Notes: generated by a model from the letters alone, not told the origin. Positions 38,920-49,631 are shown, counted from the first letter of the stretch. The stretch is 64,000 nt of DNA from Phascolomyces articulosus (GCA_025677815.1 JAIXMP010000028.1:124001-188000), one strand, 5' to 3'. Numbers and translations are program-made.

Positions 38920-39657
38920 ATGTCTCAAGCTGTCGGCAATGTATATATTCGAACCATGATAAATCTCCTCAAAACGAATCAATATATATATCCAGTTCCA
39001 TTAACATTATTAAAAATAATTATATAGACCGCTCTCGCATATGCTCGTGTTTGGCATTTAGTTGATGCCCGTCAACGTACCTTGGGTCGTATGGCCACTG
39101 GCATTGCAACCACTCTTATGGGAAAACACAAGCCTATCTTTGATCCTGCATGTAAGAAGAAAAAAAAAAGAATAAAAGAACGAATAGTCATTAATGGAAA
39201 TAGAGAAATAACGAATATATCGAATTCTATAAAAATAGCTGATTGCGGTGATCACGTTGTTGTTATCAACGCCCAAGAAGTTTTAGTATCTGGACGAAAA
39301 GCTGAACAAAAATTGTACCGACACCATACTGGTTTCCCTGGTGGTTTGAAAGAAATTACATATAATCAACTTAAAGAAAAGGATTCTACAGAGGTAAATA
39401 CTATTGGATTGGATTGAAGGAGGAAATAAAAGCTAAGAAGGTTACCATGTTGAAGAGAGAGAGATTGGAGAAGCTTATCAAAGAATGGGTTCGGTTAAAA
39501 AAAATAGGCTATCCGAAAAGCAGTATCTGGTATGCTTCCAAAGAACCGATTACGAGACGTACGATTGGAACGATTGCATATTTTCGATGGTGAAGAACAC
39601 CCATACACTGAAAACATCATTAAACGACATGGTTTGGAGGAACAACAACAAAAATAG
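38920..39657 (+). CDS. Mitochondrial large ribosomal subunit protein uL13m
   Basis: Four exons (38920-38940, 39028-39151, 39239-39393, 39508-39657) join in phase to 149 residues, a normal size for bacterial-type L13. Signature text: [80 protein letters not shown] and [11 protein letters not shown]. The bacterial-type sequence in a nuclear, intron-containing gene indicates the mitochondrial ribosome (yeast MRPL23 equivalent). There is no obvious cleavable presequence; several L13m proteins lack one. The first exon encodes only seven residues (MSQAVGN), so simple gene callers may start too late. The gene is convergent with RPB6, with 172 bases between stop codons. Confidence 0.93.
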
Positions 39658-39829
39658 AGAAATGTAGTTTTCTGAGGATGAAGAAAATTATATAATGTAT
39701 ATAAAAAATGTAATATGCAATTAAAAAAAAAAGAAGACAAATGGATAAAAAAAAACATTGGATAAATCTCTTCTTTTTTCTTTTTTCTTTTTTTTTGTAA
39801 AAAATATGGTGTCTCTTTCTTTTGTGTTT

Positions 39830-40579
39830 TTACTCTACAATCAATTCCTTAACGTGCCAATCTTCATAAGTGCCGTCAGGTAAAAATCGTCGTACAACTA
39901 ATGGAATCTTCTTTTCTCGTAATTCCTTCATGGCAATAACCAATGGATCTGATTCACCGTCTAAATCAACCATGACTGGAGCATTTAAACTATCAAAAAA
40001 AAAGGATCCCAACATCAATAGATGATATCATAATCTAGGACAGTAGCTCTTCCTTTTCATTTTATCCATACATCATTTCTTTAAACAAATATCTATTTAC
40101 CTAATTTGAAGTGCTCGGGTACCTAAAACTCTTGCTCGTTCATATTTGGTCATATAAGGTGTAGTTGTCTTTTCTTTTGCTTCGGTCATACGTGCATCGC
40201 CATTTGTATCAGTGTCGCGACCTTGAGCACCATCTTCAATGATTGCAATAGCTTCCCGTTCTTCAGCTTCACGTGCATCATCGCGATCGTCTACAGTTTC
40301 TTGAAATTCAACCTGTTTTTTTTTAAAAAAAAAAAAAAAGAAAAGAATTCAAATGGTTAGTTTATGATCCTATAAGAAACGATTATTATTCTCGGATGGT
40401 ATTGAATCGAACCTGAAACTTACATTATCATTTTCGGCGTATCCACTAAATAATAAATATATAATAAATATATAATAATTTAGATTCGATGTATATTTCT
40501 AACTATGGTATAAAATGAATTAATATAAATGTTTTTTCTTTCCTTACCCATATTCATAATTATCTTCGTAATCGGACAT
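39830..40579 (-). CDS. RPB6: RNA polymerases I, II and III shared subunit RPB6 (ABC23)
   Basis: This small subunit is shared by all three nuclear RNA polymerases and stabilises the clamp region. Four exons (40548-40579, 40424-40445, 40101-40312, 39830-39989) join in phase to 141 residues. The N-terminal half is acidic and poorly conserved ([18 protein letters not shown], then Glu/Asp-rich text), as in the family. The C-terminal half is the conserved Rpb6/omega fold: [60 protein letters not shown] and [12 protein letters not shown] at the C-terminus. Exon 2 is a 22-base microexon. Acceptors and donors are all GT-AG. Confidence 0.95.
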
Positions 40580-41655
40580 GTTGTATTATTTACTATAGAT
40601 CGAAAATGTCAAAAAAAAAAAAAATGTTGCTTGAAAAAAAAAGGGTTATGTTTTTTTTGTTGAGTTCTCTAATAGATTGAAAATCATTGGCTTATATTTC
40701 AATTCCGTCAGTTTCTACATATTGATTTTTTTTTTGGCATTAAATGCACATCGACTACCCAGTAAATCTAAAACAAGCTTTTGGGTTCAATAGTATTAGT
40801 TGTCTGGGTAAGAGAAAAGTGGTTATAAAATAATAATTGTGAAATACATCTGTCCTATAATTTTTGTCAAATGGAGGGAAAGAGTTTGAAGTGAAGAATC
40901 TAAAGAAAGAAGGAGTGATATTATTAACTAATATTGTATTCCTTGAATTAGAAAATGTATATATAACAAGTCTGAAACTTTATGCGTTTATTATTATCCC
41001 CTAGCAAGTAGTATTAAGACTTACATGTGGAAAATGAATCTTATGTTCATCAGAAAAAGGAGTGAAAGTTGCAAAATGGTATCAGTTATGATATACTCGG
41101 GTTCTGATGATATTGATTTCCAAATACAGTACTTAAAATTGCTTTATTTATATTCGATAGCGATTATCCGTTGTTATTCTTTGGTATGAATATATTGTTA
41201 ATAATAGTCATAATTTCATGATAATAATCATGATGGTAGTAAAAATCAAAAAGTGAAACTAAGGAGTAAAAAAAAGCAGCTACTACATAAACATTATACA
41301 TCATAGGAATATTCAAAGAGAAGTCATGCTCAGCAATTGTCTAAGCGTAATAGAAGGGGCTTGATGCTTAGAGATATCAAAAAATAAACAGTTCCTCTTC
41401 TATTTATGCATTTTGTTTCTATTTTTTGTTCGCCACCACACATTCCGTTTATCATTTGGCGTCGTGTTATCTCAAAAATGGTCAAGAATAATAATACATA
41501 AATACATTTTTATTTTATTTTTTTACCATATATAAAATTTCTACATCATAGAAAATCATAAAGTCTTTTTTTAGTATCTATTTACAATATATGTGCACAT
41601 GTGGCAATAAAGGTGATAATAATAGCAGTAAAGGCGATGTGGTGGTATACATATA
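40580..41655. other. Intergenic region between RPB6 and the GH9 gene
   Basis: The first few hundred bases are the RPB6 promoter and the far end is the 3' flank of the GH9 gene. AT-rich; no open frame with protein-like text; several poly(A/T) tracts. Confidence 0.6.
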
Positions 41656-43761
41656 TTATTGCGTCGAAGTTCGTGTTGGTTCTGAAACCGGAGCACTGAT
41701 TCGTTTACTGATTGGCATGCTAGGACTTTTTTGAGCTTGAGCTTTTTCAAGTTCACCTACAGTTGTATGTCGCGAATGTCTACGTCTTCGTACAAGGCAA
41801 ACGCCAATGGCAGCAATCACAATACCAGCAATAATAGCAATGACAATGACAGCAATAAGCCATCCAGCGATAGTATTTGACTCTCCAGGACGATGAACCT
41901 CAGGTCGTGGTTCTGTAATGTTAGCATAAGGTGGATCATTGGCATCGGTAACGAGTTGATAAGCAATTAAACCTTGAATGGATGCTTGATAGTTCAAAGA
42001 AACTTCGTTTTGTCTATAATCACTACGTTCGTCAAAATATCGATCTTCTTCGTCAGGACCTCCTACAATGGCACCATATAAAATATATTCTGTGTCTCCA
42101 CGATCAATGTTTCGGAGACTCGATCCTCCAGAAGCACCTGCATGATGTGGATTTTGTGGTGAATTCGGATGAACGCCAATAACATAAGGAGTATTCCTAT
42201 TATATATATAGAATATTATATATTTTTATCATCCTAACAGCATTAATATATAATGTTGCTATATGTATATATTTATATTTGTAAAAAAAATTCTATTTTT
42301 TTGTTACACGTTACATTGGATTAGCACCAAGAACATAATCAAGCTGAGCATGAGCAAATTCTTTGTATTCCGAGGTATCATCGACTGTGTGACTAAACAT
42401 GGCTGCCAAGAACGCCATGTTGTTTGCAATAACGAGTGAACTCCAACCGCTTTGTGACCCACACCATAAAAGTCCACCGGGTGTATAAGAACACGGACCT
42501 CCAGATCCAGAATTAATGATCGTATTAATATAATCTTCGGCAGCATCCTTGTATTTATCCGTATTGGCATTATCCAATGCTGCACCCAATACAAAGACTC
42601 CGCCCGTCTGATCGTGCCAGTCCATGATCGTGATACGTTTTGTACTGAGCGAGAATTGATCAAAATAGTTGGAAGCTTTATCACGGTACATGGTATTATT
42701 GGTCGCACGATACAACCATAAAGCACCATAGACGAGCTGACTAGAATAATCGTACGTGGCATAATAGTCTTGTGCGGCTTCTACCGAATCTGAATAAACT
42801 CGCCAAGGCGTGGTACTTTCCGCAAATGAATATAAACTTTCCGCGTGTGACACAAGTGTATTTGCATAATCTTCATCGACTCTTCGCAATACCATGGATG
42901 AAGATGCGCATGCTGCTGCGGCCAATGCTGCAGCATCTGTACCTGGAGATGACTCATTCACCATATAAGATGGACGTGGTGTTGGGATACCAGTATCAGG
43001 GCCTATATTGTTGCATTGACTCCATGGTAAATGATCAAGTTTGTTTCATGTTATTATCCAGAATGTATTATTTTATTTACCCCAATAGTTATTATCTACA
43101 GCACCATCGCCAACCTGTTTTTTTTAAAGAAAAAGATGATGAGATGATCTTTTTTTTATCGTTATAATCATTCATGGAATTTAAGTATAAAAAATGTACC
43201 TGAACATATAAAACTTTTTCTGATGGATGTGCTTTAATCAACCAATCTGTTCCCCACCGAATCATGTCGTGCAGGTATTCAATTTGGTTAGCACTGACGT
43301 AACCATCATACCATTCTAGTGCTCCCCAAGAAACTAGTGTCAAGGTATGCGATAAAGGGACGATAAACTTTAGATAATTTCTTATATTATAACAAATATG
43401 TGAGTTTACTTGGAATTATATTAAAATGCATTATTATATAACAATCATTTACCCTGCATCATAATAACCACCGGTCAAATCTACATCATGATCTAATCCA
43501 TCTTGAAGTCCTGAATCACGTCGCCTAGTATTATTATTTGTTAGTTAAACGGTTAAAAAAGCTAATTTCAAAATGGGTGAATTTTATTATATACCATTCT
43601 ACGCGATTGTCATCTGGTAAAACACCGCTTCTTTGCGCTTCAAAGAAATAAAGTGAATCGTTTAAAAGAGCAGAATAATATTGATTTTGAGCATTTGTTC
43701 GTGTGATTAAAGATAAAAGCACGAGTAATAGTAAAGAGAGAATGTTGTCTTTTGCTCTCAT
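41656..43761 (-). CDS. Glycoside hydrolase family 9 endoglucanase-like protein, membrane-anchored
   Basis: GH9 enzymes cleave beta-1,4-glucan with inversion in an (alpha/alpha)6 barrel. Six exons (43595-43761, 43453-43524, 43200-43380, 43081-43114, 42315-43002, 41656-42196) join in phase to 560 residues. A signal peptide precedes the mature start NQYYSALLNDSLYFFEAQRS. GH9 landmarks are QDGLDHDVDLTGGYYDAG, LKFIVPLSHTLTLVSWG, ASSSMVLR, MDWHDQTGGVFVLGAALDNA, LDYVLGANPM, HPNSPQNPHHAGASGG and the catalytic-acid segment DYRQNEVSLNYQASIQGL, whose Glu is present. The family's catalytic-base motif DAGD instead reads DAGN here (AAT at 43377-43379, just after a splice junction). The C-terminus has a transmembrane helix near residues 493-516 followed by a basic cytosolic tail (RRRRHSRH), so the domain should face the wall or lumen. 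Likely roles are wall remodelling or, if inactive, glucan binding. Confidence 0.9.
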
Positions 43762-44199
43762 TTTATATATTTCTATAGTTATAGTATATTACAATAATAA
43801 CGAGAAAGTGAAAAGGAAAAAAGAAGGAAGGAAATAAGTTTAAAGTAAAGATTTTTATATTTAAACAGTTTTTTATCAGGTACACACGATGGTGACATGT
43901 TGTAACCAGCATTTATTAAAAACAGCCAATGTAAACAATGGAGTATTTGAATTAGAAAGAATTTATAAAGTTACTAATGTGGCTATGTTCCTTTAAAAAA
44001 TGCTTAAAAAAATGGCGAAGCAAAAAAAAATATATAAACATACAATTTTTAAAGACATTTTATCCTTCTTGAAAATATTATATGATTTAGACCAGGTATG
44101 CTACTTATTGTTATTGGAAACATGCAAGCACAAGCGAGTATGATATAACACTTTGATATGATGAAGCAAGAATGATGAAAACAACAACAAACAATTATT

Positions 44200-44469
44200 T
44201 TATTGAACATGTTGATAATTTAAAGTTCCAGAGATTTCTTGGATAACAACAAGTTCCACTGAGAGCTTTTGTTTTTCTCGGTATCGCGTTGCACAGAGAA
44301 TCTCTTGAATAAAAATAAAACGACACCCTTTTTTTTTTTTGGTTCCTGGTTGTTCAAAATATATTTTTACGTACAGACTATCAATTTTGGTGACACGAAA
44401 ATCAGCCTGTGTTTTTCTTTTGGAACTTAAGAACGTCAATCCGCAGCTTAATGTAGGGTATTTTCGATT
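44200..44469 (-). CDS. Candidate orphan terminal exon, unknown
   Basis: This is a weak call. On the minus strand an open stretch of 89 codons follows an ATTAG acceptor and ends in TAA at 44200-44202. Its text is protein-like (LTFLSSKRKTQADFRVTKID, SLYVKIYFEQPG, ILCATRYREKQKLSVELVVI, QEISGTLNYQHVQ). The run of four Lys comes from an 11-base poly(A). Beta-rich alternation of hydrophobic residues suggests a real domain, but no family is recognised and no upstream exon is found. Chance frames of this length occur in such DNA. Confidence 0.27.
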   Translation of the reverse strand, partial: NRKYPTLSCGLTFLSSKRKTQADFRVTKIDSLYVKIYFEQPGTKKKKGCRFIFIQEILCATRYREKQKLSVELVVIQEISGTLNYQHVQ

Positions 44470-46123
44470 CTAATTATAGAGTATGTAACAGTTGATGCAT
44501 TTATTTTTATTCATATAGTAATCCATCTGTGAACGGATAATTCTTCTATATTTTATTAATTTATACAGATCTGTTACTTAATATTATCTGCATTGTAACA
44601 TGCTGTTGCATCTTCTTTATACATCATGACATTTGTTATTATTAAAAATGTGTCTTTTTTGTTTCACATGAACATAAACAAAATAATCCTATTTGGGATA
44701 TTTATACTTTACAGGTATCGCCGATGATAACCTATTATTGCTTACGATTTATCATCTTAAGTAGATATACTAATAAGCGGGTACTATAAACTAGTTTATA
44801 TCTGGAACATTTAAAAATAGCTTACAGTTTTATTTCTGTCTCGCGTTGTTCAAGTAAACAAACGGGTTATATATATAAATATTTGTTTATATTGCACTAA
44901 TCTAAATCTTTAGGTAAATATTCAGTGGAAAAGGCCATTTTCTCTTAAATGTTATCTATGGATGAAATATTATTGTCTTTTTTCTTTTGACCTAAAAATA
45001 TGAACAAGGTGCAATTTCATTATAAAAAGTTTATTCGTAATGTCAAATAATGGAAAGCTGATGCCATATTTGTTGACATATTACACAAGCATAGTAAATA
45101 ACCAATGGAGCATATATTATGTAATTATCACCACGATGCACTGATAGTTTATTGATACATACTTTATCCTGCTACGTGGTAATTTTGCTCTATGTATAAC
45201 TTGTTCGACAGTAATATTAACATAATAAATACCACTTTTATCACGATGACAACACCCAATATATATATAAGCATCATATCACCATTGCTAATCTTTATTA
45301 TCAAAGATTATTTTTCATCCCAATTCCTTTTTTTCCATATATGAATGATATTTATAGGCTATTTTTATGACAAGATGAGTTGTAAACGATAATGATTTTT
45401 TATCACTATTATTGCTCGCTTACTGTATATATTAGCATATCGAATAATGGTAACGCTTTTTTCTATAGTATTTTGTACTTTAATACGCAAATTATTGCTG
45501 ATAAAGTATTATTATAGATGATGAATTTTTTTATATGGTAATTGTTATTATTATTTGTTGTTGCTATTGAAATGTTCGGATGTAATATGCAAAATGCACC
45601 GAAAAAAATAAGGACTGTTCGATGTTGAATATTATTTGATCTCTCAGCATATGTATTTTGTTTGGAAAATTGTTTTTAAAGACGAGTAGTTTTAGTAGTA
45701 TGGGATGGATCCAAATTCCTCCAAGGTCTTTGGCTCAATTTCGCTCATATAGCTCCATTTTGATTAAGTGATCCATTCTCAAAACCATTACCTCATTTTT
45801 ATTTAAATTTATCAAAATCAGCTCCAACGTGTTTGGAAAAGAATAGACCATTTTCATTTTGTATCGCCAAAAAATTTAACTTCCAACACTGTATACTAAC
45901 AACACGCGTATTGGTTCATCTCTTCAAAAAAGATTCTGTCAAAAATATTTTTGACGTTACTTTCTAGCATAGATAACATTGAAGAATAGGTTTCAGTGCA
46001 TGTTGTTAGGATTGGAGATGGAACTAGCTACTTTGTTACAAATTATTTATAATTAGAGGACAATCCTTTCATTGTATATCATAATATATATACAGTGAGG
46101 ATAATAAAACATTGGAAACCATA

Positions 46124-46258
46124 ATGGCAAGTCCCTATAAGCTATTATATTTACAATGTCATGCTTGTGGATATGTCAATTGTTGCCAGTGTAACACATG
46201 CCATCATGCGGATAAAGAATGTACCAAGAAGTTAAAACAAACACGTAAACCAATATAA
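46124..46258 (+). CDS. Candidate 44-residue Cys-rich protein
   Basis: A short frame starts with ATG at 46124 (MASPYKLLYLQCHACGYVNC) and continues CQCNTCHHADKECTKK to a basic tail and TAA. It has seven Cys and two His in about 25 residues, in CxxC and CxxCHH spacing, which would suit a small zinc-binding knuckle. That Cys density is improbable for random AT-rich DNA. It could be a stand-alone small protein, an exon of a larger gene, or the zinc-finger remnant of a transposase. No family can be named. Confidence 0.33.
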   Translation: MASPYKLLYLQCHACGYVNCCQCNTCHHADKECTKKLKQTRKPI

Positions 46259-46964
46259 GGGGAACAAAGTTATCAAGACATGAAAAATAATTACGAATTT
46301 TTTAAGTTAAAAAAGAAAAAACTCTCGGAAGCAAATTTCACTCCTTGCGTATGCATAACATAAAGTGATCATTTACAAGTATAGAAAAATTAATGCTGGT
46401 ATGTAATTTGTTTTTTATTTTATTTTAAATGAGGTTAAATACGGACCCATACTGATTAAAATCACCATAAAAAAAAGCCTATATATTCAGAGCACTTTGC
46501 GTTTTAATTATATATATACTGTAGGCAATATGTATGTTTTCATTCAGCACAGCAACATAAGGATAACTAAATAACTCAAGAAAATATGAAATATATATGT
46601 AGTTCTATTTATTTACGTTCAATAAGGATGGTGGTGTTATGATTCAGATTATTATTATCAGTAAATCAGTATAGGAATTCTATATCATTAAACCTTGGTC
46701 CAATTTATCATCATTATCATAATATCTCATCCATCCTCTCTATCAAGATGTTTTTGGTAATTACTCGATCCAGTCGATCATACAGTCTTGGATCGCATTG
46801 GGTTGTTTATCACTTTTGACATATCGTTCTTTTCCATCCATTCTTTCAATAGATCCATCGTTGTTGTATCTGATCCAATTGTCGTGTTATTTGTTCCAGA
46901 TTTATTACCAGTATCACATTATGGTTTCATTCTCCAGTGATCCGTTGTTGGTTTATTAGGTCCG

Positions 46965-47262
46965 GTCGTACCCCTCGTCCGTTGAAAACATTTCCTTTGG
47001 TGGACATGAATCTTAGATATAAATTAGTAAAAGTTACAAAAAATAATACACATTATAAACAACACAGGCTTATCCAATAAAAAGCCACAATAATACTTTC
47101 CTTGGCAAGATACAATCATACCCCTCATCCGTTGAAAGCATTTCCTTTGATGAACATAAATCCCAGGTATAAATTAGTAAAAGTTACAAAAATAATATAT
47201 TATAAACAATACACACGTTCATCCAATGGAACAAGAAACCCAAATGATATATACTTTCCTCA
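46965..47262 (+). repeat. Two-copy ~150 bp tandem direct repeat
   Basis: Unit 1 (46965-47114) and unit 2 (47115-47262) share, in order, a TACCCCTC(G/A)TCCGTTGAAA core, GCATTTCCTTTG-like text, TATAAATTAGTAAAAGTTAC (perfect over 20 bases), a TATAAACAA block, an ATCCAAT block and ATACTTTCC. The period is 150 bases measured from the CCCCTC blocks at 46971 and 47121. Only two units are present. Confidence 0.75.
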
Positions 47263-48030
47263 ATAAGAGTCCATGCGATACGCCGGCATGGAAAGCGCCC
47301 CATCCTTAAGCCAATAGGGAAGAAGCTCTCGACCGAGTTAATCAGACACCAACCCCGATATAAATGTGTCCGTTGTGTACCTGAACTATCCTGAGGTTGT
47401 GTGTGTACCGGCTGACCAACTACCAGCTTAGTCAACGCTTTTTTGAGACGACTCGATCAAAAAAACATGTCTCCAATGCATTGAATAAGATAACGGTCCT
47501 GTGCTGGTAGAAACCATCAAGACCCGCAACTTTATCCACAACACAAGGAAACGGGGTGGCGAATCGTTCTTCGCGCAACCTAGAAATAGTCCCACACAAT
47601 GCCCAAAACAACAGAGGCAACCAAAGAACAAAGCCCAATGATAGGCTCCCATACATACAAAGCCTAAAGGGTGGCCGCTGAATCATGACGTCTATCAGCT
47701 AGACTACCAGTTTTTCGTCCCAACTGGCAGGAATGTGATTGATCATACTCAAACAAACACAAAAGGCACCAAGTCTACCAAGCCCACTTGGAGGCTCTTG
47801 TCCGAGTGATTTAACGCTTACCCGACAAAGCGTCCATTGTGCATTAGCACCCCAACAATGGAAGGTCCCATATAAACAACGCCAAATAGAGAGGCTCGAA
47901 GCAAACAACGCCTGCTAAGCTTGCACCCAAATGCACAAAGCCCGAAAATGGGAGGCTCGGAGCACTCAATGCCTGCTAAGTAGCACCCGAATGTACAAAG
48001 CCCAAAATGGGAGGCTATACCAGGAATCAA
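47263..48030. other. GC-rich island with short tandem repeats
   Basis: Base composition jumps to roughly half GC in a region otherwise near one third. Long open frames on the minus strand (47184-47435, 47428-47652, 47432-47686, 47699-47908, 47818-48030) overlap one another and differ in frame. This is what GC-rich non-coding DNA gives, and none has a recognised motif. The right end carries ~60-bp tandem units. It is a candidate for an inserted sequence of foreign or mobile origin, but no terminal inverted repeats or target duplication were identified. Confidence 0.5.
47891..48018 (+). repeat. ~60 bp tandem repeat inside the GC-rich island
   Basis: Units begin GAGGCTCG(A/G) at 47891 and 47952, and a truncated third begins GAGGCTA at 48011. 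Each full unit contains GCCTGCTAAG, a GCACCC(A/G)AATG block and ACAAAGCCC followed by AAAATGG. Periods are 61 and 59 bases. A related GGCTCCC..ACAAAGCC piece occurs near 47642-47670, suggesting an older, more extended array. Confidence 0.7.
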
Positions 48031-48400
48031 AAGAGGAATGCTCTATAATAATATAATATATGTGAATTAGCAAATCAAAATACGCCGGCAAGCAAACATG
48101 GCTAAAAGGCCTTCAAGAATTTTTTAAAAAAAAACCATTGGCAAACACATCAAGAGTATCGTAATTTAGTTTTGTATGATCCACTAAAGGAAAACAAACA
48201 AAGACGTGGCTTATCAAGGAGAACGCTCTATAATGATAAATATATGCGAATTAGCAAATTAAAATACGTTTGCAATTAATGGTTAAAAACCAGTAAAACT
48301 TATCAAGAGGATCACAATAAAGTAATTGTTTCTTTCATATGATCTACCAATGAGAAGAACAAAACAAAACAAAACAAAGATTTGACTTTTTCAAATAATG
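48031..48400 (+). repeat. Two-copy ~185 bp diverged direct repeat
   Basis: Copy 1 starts around 48031 and copy 2 around 48216. Shared blocks are GCTCTATAAT, GAATTAGCAAAT(C/T)AAAATACG, a GGTTAAAA/GGCTAAAA block, ATCAAGAG(T/G)ATC, and ATGATC(C/T)AC near the end. Between the CTCTATAAT blocks (48041 and 48226) the period is 185 bases. The second copy ends in an (AAAAC)n run at 48360-48379. Confidence 0.65.
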
Positions 48401-48680
48401 AGAAACCAAATAATTATATAAATAAAACTGATAATTATAAAAAAAAATATTAAAGCATTGGTACACGTACAACGATCTTTAGGAACGATTGAAAGAAGAC
48501 GTGTTGGTAAGAGTGAAGGGAGAAAAAAAATCGCGGAAAGGGGAGCAAAATATTATGCAAACTGGGATAATGACAGCGGAGTGGCGGTACTGGGAAACGG
48601 CAGGTACAATTTATTGCCATAGGAACTGCAAAACGCCCTTTTTTATCTTTACCCACTACTAGTCCATTTATTTTTTCGAC

Positions 48681-49631
48681 ATGGTTGTTGGCGAAAGCTC
48701 CAAAGCTGCAATTGAAAGAGAAAACAAACTAAAATCGAAGACTGCAGATCAAGGTGATCAATCTGCTAGCAAGAAACAAAAGATGGTTTCCAAAAAAGAA
48801 CAAGAAGCATTGAAAAAAGGCCATTTGCCTAAACACAACTTACCTTTTGAAGTATGGGATAAAGTGTTTGGTTATTTGTGTCCCTCACAGCTTGCACGCG
48901 TTTCCATGGCATCTCCTTATTTTAAGGCAGTTGTTGAACAAATGAAAATCTGGGAAAAGATTGCCAATCGTGCATTACCAAAGTGCAAAGCTAATCCGAA
49001 AAGAAAGAGAACGAAAACAGATTACGGCCGAGTAATCTTTAAATCGAATATCATTTGCGAAAAATGTTACAAGTGTACGGATGGTTGTCGTGCTGCATTG
49101 CCTGTTTACTCATCGGTCCATAAAAAGAGTATCAACATGTGTTCGGGATGCAGACAAAAACATTTTGAAGATTTTCCTGAATCTGATTCTCCCGATGGTT
49201 TCGAAGTAAGCTGTGGAGGTAAGGTAGGTGTTGAAGCTCAAAGAGCTTTTCGAAATAGAGAAATTCAAAAGCAAAAAGAAATTTATTTGGGACCAATGTT
49301 GGCACGAAAGAGAGAATTGAAAAATGCATTGGCTGCAAAGGACCTTGCATATGATGAAAATAACAGCTATCATGTTGAGTATATTGTAGATGGAAAATGG
49401 GATGTCAGCGATGTGGTCAAGTGGACGGTAGCTGCAAACGAACGACAACTTGCAAAACAAGCAGCATTAGAAGAAAAACGAGAGAAAAAACTCAAGGAAG
49501 CACCTGCTGAATATGGTTTTAAATTGATTCCGGAAAAGACTGCCACTGAATATATTCGCACAGGTAAGGCAAGTCTTTTCGTTGAAGCTATTGAAAAGCA
49601 ATTATCATTTCGTAGATCACGACTTCATTAG
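48681..49631 (+). CDS. F-box protein with a Cys cluster, intronless
   Basis: A single uninterrupted frame of 316 codons, unlike the intron-rich genes around it. After a Lys-rich leader (likely nuclear targeting), residues about 53-95 form an F-box (LPFEVWDKVFGYLCPSQLAR, then VSMASPYFKAVVEQ), the Skp1-binding motif of SCF ubiquitin ligases. Next comes a Cys-rich part (ICEKCYKCTDGCRAALPVY, then MCSGCRQKHF) with CxxCxxCxxxC and CxxC spacing, probably zinc-binding. A charged helical region follows (RNREIQKQKEIYLGPMLARK) and a C-terminal substrate-side domain. The family of Mucoromycete F-box proteins with such knuckles has no known substrate. The start at 48681 is supported by conservation of the same ATG and leader in the inverted copy downstream. 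The gene lies directly downstream of three repeat families and faces its own decayed copy. Confidence 0.85.
   Translation: MVVGESSKAAIERENKLKSKTADQGDQSASKKQKMVSKKEQEALKKGHLPKHNLPFEVWDKVFGYLCPSQLARVSMASPYFKAVVEQMKIWEKIANRALPKCKANPKRKRTKTDYGRVIFKSNIICEKCYKCTDGCRAALPVYSSVHKKSINMCSGCRQKHFEDFPESDSPDGFEVSCGGKVGVEAQRAFRNREIQKQKEIYLGPMLARKRELKNALAAKDLAYDENNSYHVEYIVDGKWDVSDVVKWTVAANERQLAKQAALEEKREKKLKEAPAEYGFKLIPEKTATEYIRTGKASLFVEAIEKQLSFRRSRLH

Larger units (their letters stand above)
43762..46963. other. AT-rich region with two weak candidate frames
   Basis: The first few hundred bases are the GH9 promoter. The rest is AT-rich and carries only the weak candidates listed at 44200-44469 and 46124-46258. 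No transposon ends or tandem repeats are seen until 46.96 kb. Confidence 0.5.

Noticed and set aside
47184..48030. Overlapping minus-strand frames that look membrane-protein-like
   Set aside because: Multiple overlapping frames, no shared motif, and part of the text is simply the 60-bp tandem unit translated; GC-rich non-coding DNA explains the open frames.
49110..49561. Minus-strand frames of 63-116 codons
   Set aside because: Antisense of the F-box gene.
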